Below the pieces are notes generated by a model, which did not search any database, was not told where the DNA came from, and saw only the letters and a list, made by a program, of their open reading frames with translations. The position numbers were made by a program, and so were the translations under genes. From positions 236,012,152 to 236,076,151 of the forward strand of contig OY821518.1 in assembly GCA_963682025.1 (NCBI GenBank): a stretch of DNA of 64,000 nucleotides, written 5' to 3'. Below are positions 58,674 through 64,000 of the stretch, piece by piece (the stretch's first letter is position 1; each line of letters opens with the position of its first letter). The DNA comes from Cordilura impudica. Taxonomy: Eukaryota; Arthropoda; Insecta; Diptera; Scathophagidae.

Positions 58674-59280
58674 AGGATAAGCCAAAGATCAGAAAGAACC
58701 GAATACAGGATGCGTTTTTTAAAGGAATTGGTCTAAAAATAGACTGCACCAGGTGTGGATACGGATAGTCAAACGATGGAAACACTTTGCGGAGATTTTT
58801 TTTTTTTTAAATCAGGCAGTAATTCGAATAACTGGATTTAACAATCAAATCATTAATAGATTGGGAACGTTCTTGAATGTTTTAAACTGCAAAGAAAATG
58901 TTAACTCTACAAAATATGGAGAATATGCTTTGAAAACTGCATCGCTTGACGGAAATGTATCCTTTGAAGAAATTGACTCCGATAGTCCATCAAATATTGG
59001 CGCATGGCAAAGATCTAATAAAATATCAGTCTTTGCCAATTGGAGAGCTTCCCGAAGAAGCTCAGGAGTCCGTCAACAAATTTTACAAAAAATATAAATG
59101 CTCGAACACGTTCAAAGGATCGAGGGTAAGGCAAAGGACCTCTTGAACATGTTGGCAGCATCTTTCGATCTACTTATTTCATCTCTATGGCATGTGAAGT
59201 CACGAAAAGAGTTAGAATCCAATAATTATAGTTCAGAAATGATTGGACTATTAGATATACCTTCAGTTATGAATTGTGAT
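58674..59280 (+). pseudogene. Transib transposase, C-terminal part
   Basis: Continuation of 54780-55440. Near 58765-58790 it reads SNDGNTLRRF, then AVIRITGFNNQIINRLGTFL, NVLNCKENVNSTKYGEYALK (Glu in GEYAL is the expected third acidic residue), a frame change, TPIVHQILAHGKDLIKYQSL, PIGELPEEAQESVNKFYKKY (59040-59100), another change, then NMLAASFDLLISSLWHVKSR and LLDIPSV. SNDGNTARRF, FExYxLxTA, HKILxHG and LGExxEEAxEARNK are hallmark blocks of Transib. The order and frames agree with one gene split by the insertions at 55503-58663. At least two frame breaks; inactive. Confidence 0.85.
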
Positions 59281-59289
59281 AATTATTTT

Positions 59290-59790
59290 GAAGCACATTC
59301 TACAAGAACTAGTGCGTTAATAAGCCCAAGAATTAACATCTTGTTTATGCTTGTTATGACATCGTTCCATACAGGGGTAGAAATTTTGCAATGAACCTGG
59401 AGAGTTTTAAGACGGTAATGTTAAGAAATTTATAGCATCATGTTAGGAGTATTGTAAATCTGTTTTTTTTTTCTCTATCAAAATTACTGGTAACATGGTC
59501 TATTCTCTTTTGTTTTTTTCTGTCTTTTTATCCCCATATCTATATCCATGTCTATACGCAGTAACGCTGGTTATAGGGTTTTCAAGGATTTTTAGGCAGT
59601 ATATATAAATGTATTACCTCAGGATTGTGTGTTGTATAGGTCATGCATGGAGAGGAAGGATAAAGGCCTAGTTTTAAGGATATTTAGTTTTTAAATTATG
59701 GAGTACAAACAAGTTATTTATGATTCTTACTTGTAATTTTCTATGTAACTACGTGGCCGATGAAGGCTTTTTTGGTTATCTATATTTTCT
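59290..59790. other. unannotated DNA after Transib
   Basis: No gene. A Transib 3' terminus would be expected here, but I could not identify it. Confidence 0.5.
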
Positions 59791-59799
59791 GTTGGTTTG

Positions 59800-60765
59800 T
59801 TTGTTTGACCGCTATAAAAATTTTTATTTTTCAACGGATTTCTCTGAAATTTGGTACACACGATCTCCGTACTCCGTACTCACGCCTACTTTTACGCCCA
59901 TTTTTTGTATACAATTCGTTTTCTGTTTTTTGGTATATTTGTTCGCTATACAAATTTTTATTTTTCAACGGATTTGTCCGAAATTTGATACACACGATGT
60001 CATATGATTCTTACCAGCCACGCCTACTTTTACGCCCACTTTTTGTATACAATTCATTTTCTGTTTTTTGGTATATTTGTTCGCTATACAAAATTTTTTT
60101 GCAACGGGTTTCTCTGAAATCTGGTACACACGATCTACGTACTACAGGAAAGATCACCATATGCTTTATAGTGGCCACGCCTACTTTTACGCCTACTTTT
60201 TGTATACAATTAATTTTCTGTTTCTTGGTATATTTGCTATAAAAATTTTTATTTTTCAACAGATTTCTCTGAAATTTGGTACGCACGATCTCTCTACTAC
60301 AGGGAACGTCGCCATATGCTTCTTACATGCCACGCCTACTTTTCGTCGACTTCTATGTATATCAAATTTATTTTTTTCCTTTTATTTTTTTTCTCTGTTT
60401 GATTGCTATACAAACTTTTATTTTTCAATGGCTTTCTCTGAAATTTGGAAAACGTGATTTCTCTACTCCATTAAAGATCGCATTATAGTATTTCTTGCTA
60501 CGCTTACCTTTACGCCCACATTTTCATAAAATTAATTTTTTTTTGTTTTTTGGTATATTTGTTCGTTATAGTAAATTTTATCTTCCAACGGCTTTCTCCG
60601 AAATTTAGAACATATTCCAGGAAAGGTAGCCATATGATTTTTACCGACCACGCCTACTTCTACGCCCACTTTTCATATAGAATTAATTTTTTGTTGTTTG
60701 GTATATTTCTTCTGTATACAAATTTGTATTTTTCAACTGATTTCTCTGAAATTTGTTTTATACGG
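59800..60765. repeat. tandem repeats of ~135-165 bp
   Basis: About seven units, each with CTATAMAAATTTTTATTTTTC, GGATTTCTCTGAAATTTGG, TACACACGAT and CCACGCCTACTTTTACGCCC, followed by TTTTTGTATA. Units start near 59812, 59947, 60083, 60237, 60407, 60568 and 60713. They are roughly 75-85 percent alike by eye. Open frames through the array are by-products of the repeat. Confidence 0.85.
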
Positions 60766-60962
60766 GAATAACTTCACGGTTCCCAAATTCATTCTTAAAT
60801 TTTTATTTATTTTTATTTAAGGAATTTTGTTAAATATTTATTTTAGTGAAAATTTGCATACTGCTCTCATTATATGCCCTACAATAAACGCATTTAAAAT
60901 GAGTATTCTTTTCAATAGCATCATTTCGGTGCGCGAAAGTTACGCGCACGCGGAACACAGCT

Positions 60963-61456
60963 TAAGGTGCTATTACACGATGTGCTTTTTAAATATGTAC
61001 TATCACTTTTTTTATCCATATGAAATTCCGCATGTCTGTCAAAATTGTCGTTTACATACGATTCATAATTTTTGCTCTCACACATGCATCAGTATTTTCT
61101 TATGACAGAACCTCTAAATGTAAACAACAGCTGATTGAATTTGTGAATTTACAAAAATTTTGTGTTAAAAAAAGTTATATATTTTTGAATTGTTAATTAA
61201 TACTAAACAATTTATGTCTCTTTCAAAATTAATCTTTATAATTTACTCTATTTTTCTTTCGCCACAAGCAGTGTTGCATTTTCATATGTTTGTCAGGCCG
61301 AAATAGAACATGTCCTAATTGAAAAATGTACATGTGAATTTCCTCATGTGTTGTACATAAACAATGTCTCATATGTAACACACGATGTGTACAACTTTTG
61401 CTGTGGGAAAATTTGACAGTACATATGTAAAAAACACATCGTGTAATAGTACCTTT
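60963..61456. mobile_element. MITE, 494 bp, inside the GC-rich tandem array
   Basis: The terminal inverted repeats, AAGGTGCTATTACACGATGT on the left and the complement of AAGGTACTATTACACGATGT on the right, extend with mismatches to about 45 bp. AGCT flanks both sides (60959-60962, 61457-61460). The joined flanks CGGAACACAGCT...AGAATATCGG match the repeat unit at 61540-61570, showing where it inserted. No gene. Confidence 0.75.
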
Positions 61457-61460
61457 AGCT

Positions 61461-61915
61461 AGAATATCGGTATGATCTGAAAAATATATCTTGACAATTA
61501 AAATAAGTTGGCAACAACTGCGCGGCAGCACAGGTGTGGCTGCCAAACACAGCTCAGCTAAAATATTGCAATGATCTTAAAAATATATTTTAGCGATTTA
61601 AATAAGTTAACGAGAGCTGCGCGGCAGCACGGGTGTAGCCGCCAAACGCGAGGAAGCGGCGCGCGAACGCGGACGCGACGGAGGCGGACGCAACGCGCTC
61701 GTGGAACACAGCTAAGCGTAAATGTCGCACTAATGTCGAGAACTGCGCGGCAGGACGGGTGTAGCCGCCAAACGCGAGGAAGCGGCGCGCGGACGCGAAG
61801 ATGCGCGCGCGTAGCGTTCTCGGAACACAGCTCAGCTATAATATCGAAATGATGGGTATAGCTGTCAAACGCGCGGAAGCTGACGCAACTCGCTCGCGGA
61901 ACACAGCTCGATGAA
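61461..61915. repeat. GC-rich tandem repeat array
   Basis: Four units of 75-160 bp, each with AATATYGNAATGAT, CTGCGCGGCAGSACRGGTGT, GCCGCCAAACGCG and ending in GGAACACAGCTCAGCT. The middle two have CG-rich insertions (GAAGCGGCGCGCGAACGCGG). One more unit end is at 60930-60962, before the MITE. The CpG density is far above the surroundings. An open frame of about 93 codons at 61571-61852 is Arg-rich and simply follows the repeat. Confidence 0.85.
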
Positions 61916-61919
61916 AAGT

Positions 61920-62384
61920 CTTATGATAGATTTTATCTACGTATGGGAAATAAATACCTGTTGATCAAAATAAGCCACACATATACTATAAGCAGTTGCT
62001 TAAAGAAACCTTGCACAATTTTAAACGCCGCATTAGTTTTTCATTTTTGAAACTTCTATGAATTTGACTTCTCTGCTCAATGATGATCACTTACTGAATG
62101 AAGTAATTAAATTTTTAAAGTTCTGATTCCTTTAATTTGCGAACCATTCCGTTATATTTGATGTTTATAAATAAAATTAAAAAAAACTTAAAGCTGTTTC
62201 GCAGCTTATTTTTGAAGCATTTTTGCTGCAGCATCTTATAAAAACTTTTAAATTAAAAAGCCAAAAAATTTTTAATTGAAATAAAAAATGAATTTACTGC
62301 CCATACAAATTTTTGGGGAGAAAGTTTATTTTATTGGGGAATTTGTTCATTGGGGACTGAGTACTCAGCGCCTGGTGCTACGCT
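61920..62384. other. unannotated AT-rich DNA
   Basis: No gene or element recognised. Confidence 0.5.
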
Positions 62385-62752
62385 AGGCTAGACGATTTCT
62401 TGTGACTGATGTTTTGTTCTACAGTTTTATCCCGATTTTGAGCAAACGTTTATTATTTGAAAGGTATTTCTTTTTAGCCGATTTGAAGATTTACAGATTT
62501 TTCTAATTTTTCCTTTATTTTGAGTAAATTGCATTTAAAGTTGCTACATACATAGAATTATACAATGCTACGTGTGTGTTTATTAAATTTATTAATGTGT
62601 TTGTAATAAAAATGAGTTTGTTTTTTCTGTTGATTTGTGAATTGGCTATAATTGATTAGTATACCTTTAGGCTCTTATAAAATTATTTATTAAATGAGAA
62701 AATAAAATTTCCTAGAATTTGCACTCGAATTTCCAGGGCTGCAATCTGCTTG
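62385..62752 (+). mobile_element. non-autonomous Helitron-like element, copy 6
   Basis: The TCTATAATATTAATA start is replaced by unrelated bases. The match begins at GCTAGGCTAGACGATTTCTT and continues through the family interior. It ends in CTTG at 62752 before T, preceded by a degenerate CTCGAATTTCCAG palindrome. Confidence 0.65.
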
Positions 62753-62759
62753 TCAATAT

Positions 62760-63032
62760 CAAAAGCCCCGTGTTGAATTTTGAATTGGCTAAAATTGATT
62801 AGCATACCTTTAGGTGCCTTTAAAATTATTTATTAACAAACCCATTTATATATTTTCTGTGTGTTGAACAAATTTTTGTAATGAAATTTAATGAATTTTA
62901 TTAAAAAAGTGTTGAATTGTGAATTGACTAAAATTGATTAGCATACCTTTAGGCTCTCATAAAATTATTTATTAAATGAAAAAATAAAATTTCCTAGAAT
63001 TTGCACTCAAATTTCGAGGGCTGGGCTCTGCA
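62760..63032 (+). repeat. Helitron-like 3' segments in tandem, copy 7
   Basis: Two successive segments (GTGTTGAATTTTGAATTGGC and GTGTTGAATTGTGAATTGAC) each lead to TTAGCATACCTTTAGGY. The second ends with TTTGCACTCAAATTTCGAGG GCTGGGCTCTGC but lacks a clean CTRR. They lie directly after copy 6, comparable to the tandem ends at 48767-49034. Confidence 0.6.
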
Positions 63033-64000
63033 CATCAAATAGATGGGACAAAAAAAAGATATTATCTACCCGTCCCATTGAAATGCATTAAAATGTGAGG
63101 CAGTTACTGCAGAGTTTCGTTTAGGTGACTGCTGCGTTATTTTGGACAAAAAAGAATTTCTAGAAAAGAAAAATTATGTTGCATTTCTCTTAATTAAACA
63201 ATTCTCTACAAAACTGCATCATTACATTTTTTGATATTTTACACTCGAAAAACGGACTTTTTGCCAGCAAAATCCCACAGTGCAACGTGAACCTATAAAT
63301 ATATTTTTTGTAAGGTTGAAAGTAATGTTTTTCAAACTGCTGCCGTCATCTACACGTTAGGTCGAGTTGTTCTGTGACTGTCCTCGTATATTGCTCTATT
63401 AACGACCTCTAACAGTATCACAACTTTCTTGAATAGTAAACAACCAACCGAAAAGTTGGGTACCGCTATTAAATTGAACACAACTGTTAAATTTATGATT
63501 ACATCAATTCATTCAAGTGAATGTATTAAATAAGAGGAGTGTAAAATACTTGTTTTTTACTTGTTCTCAGTCTTCTTGACAAATTCTCCCGCTTTCATTT
63601 GGTTTTATTCTGCTTGAACTAATGCATTTTTTTCGTGTTTATATAAATGACATTATTTGTTGTAAGAATGTGTGTGTGTATACATAAATTTTTTTCTCTT
63701 TTACATAACCTTTCTCAATTTTCCGGTTCTTAAGTATAAACTTCCGGTTTTGAAATTACCAAAAGAAAAAAGAGGGGGATCAAAATATAACTAACTTCAC
63801 AATTAAGTAGCAGCGTTTCTCTTCGTACTTATTTTATGGCTTCAATACTAAAAATATGTATTTCGTTTAACGTTAAAAATAACAAAACAATAAATATCAT
63901 AATGTCATTTATTAACTAAAACTGTTTTTCAATATAAATTTTTTTTTCATTTCATGTTAAATTAACAAAAGTTGGTTTTTTGTTACGCTCTGTAAATATG
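63033..64000. other. unannotated AT-rich DNA to the window end
   Basis: No gene, RNA or repeat family recognised. A GT run sits at 63670-63681. Confidence 0.55.

Noticed and set aside
59720..60488. Overlapping open frames with LLRPFFVYNSF-like repeats
   Set aside because: They arise from tandem ~150-bp repeats in several frames at once.
61571..61852. Arg-rich 93-residue open frame
   Set aside because: It follows GC-rich tandem repeat units and has no conserved domain; high GC alone leaves frames open.

Overview
This is AT-rich, intron- or intergenic-type DNA from an insect, most likely a higher (calyptrate-type) fly. That is inferred from the element set (mariner/irritans, rosa-type and maT elements, several Tc1 families, Transib, a 412/mdg1-like LTR element, Jockey-clade LINE, short Helitrons), long homopolymer and microsatellite runs, and the lack of any recognisable host gene, tRNA or rRNA. 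Only one clearly intact long gene is present, the transposase of a complete hAT element at 41798-44397. Everything else coding is a decayed transposon gene.

Layout. 1-1148: a TATAT pentanucleotide array running into a 200-base gap. 1149-9442: short Helitrons, an inverted-repeat family, a maT fossil, a Tc1 fragment, a LINE 3' end and a complete but dead mariner (8131-9442). 11150-23500: an array of AAGAAAAGGTAC-like repeats, split by a DNA transposon (12313-22229) with ~560-bp terminal inverted repeats and an 8-bp target duplication. Its putative transposase gene matches no transposase superfamily I can name, and it is itself split by a 7.1-kb Ty3/gypsy-type LTR element (13697-20824). A second break in the array is a 5'-truncated LINE (22788-23456). 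24130-28133: Jockey-clade LINE with ORF1 and a broken ORF2. 28217-32098: a Tc1 element carrying a rosa-type mariner deletion derivative, a tandem-repeat block and an irritans-type mariner that landed inside its terminal repeat. 32106-35040: inverted-repeat elements and another Tc1 fossil. 36879-40202: a 3.1-kb 21-bp satellite bounded by inverted 16-mers, with an uninterrupted 1033-codon frame. 41798-44397: the intact hAT. 45220-48435: a second Tc1 family with four nested insertions. 48767-52586: Helitron ends, a 33-bp-TIR element and Tc1 pieces. 54780-59280: a Transib (RAG1-related) transposase fossil cut in two by a short-TIR element that was itself hit by a 2.55-kb foldback element with an 8-bp target duplication. 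59800-64000: tandem repeats, a MITE inside a GC-rich tandem array, and Helitron 3' ends.

How it fits together. The window is a record of nested insertions. Order of events can be read at several places from target duplications and restored reading frames: array, then long-TIR transposon, then LTR element; Transib, then short-TIR element, then foldback; Tc1, then mariner. The candidate for an undescribed system is the long-TIR DNA transposon at 12313-22229. No host gene function can be claimed here.
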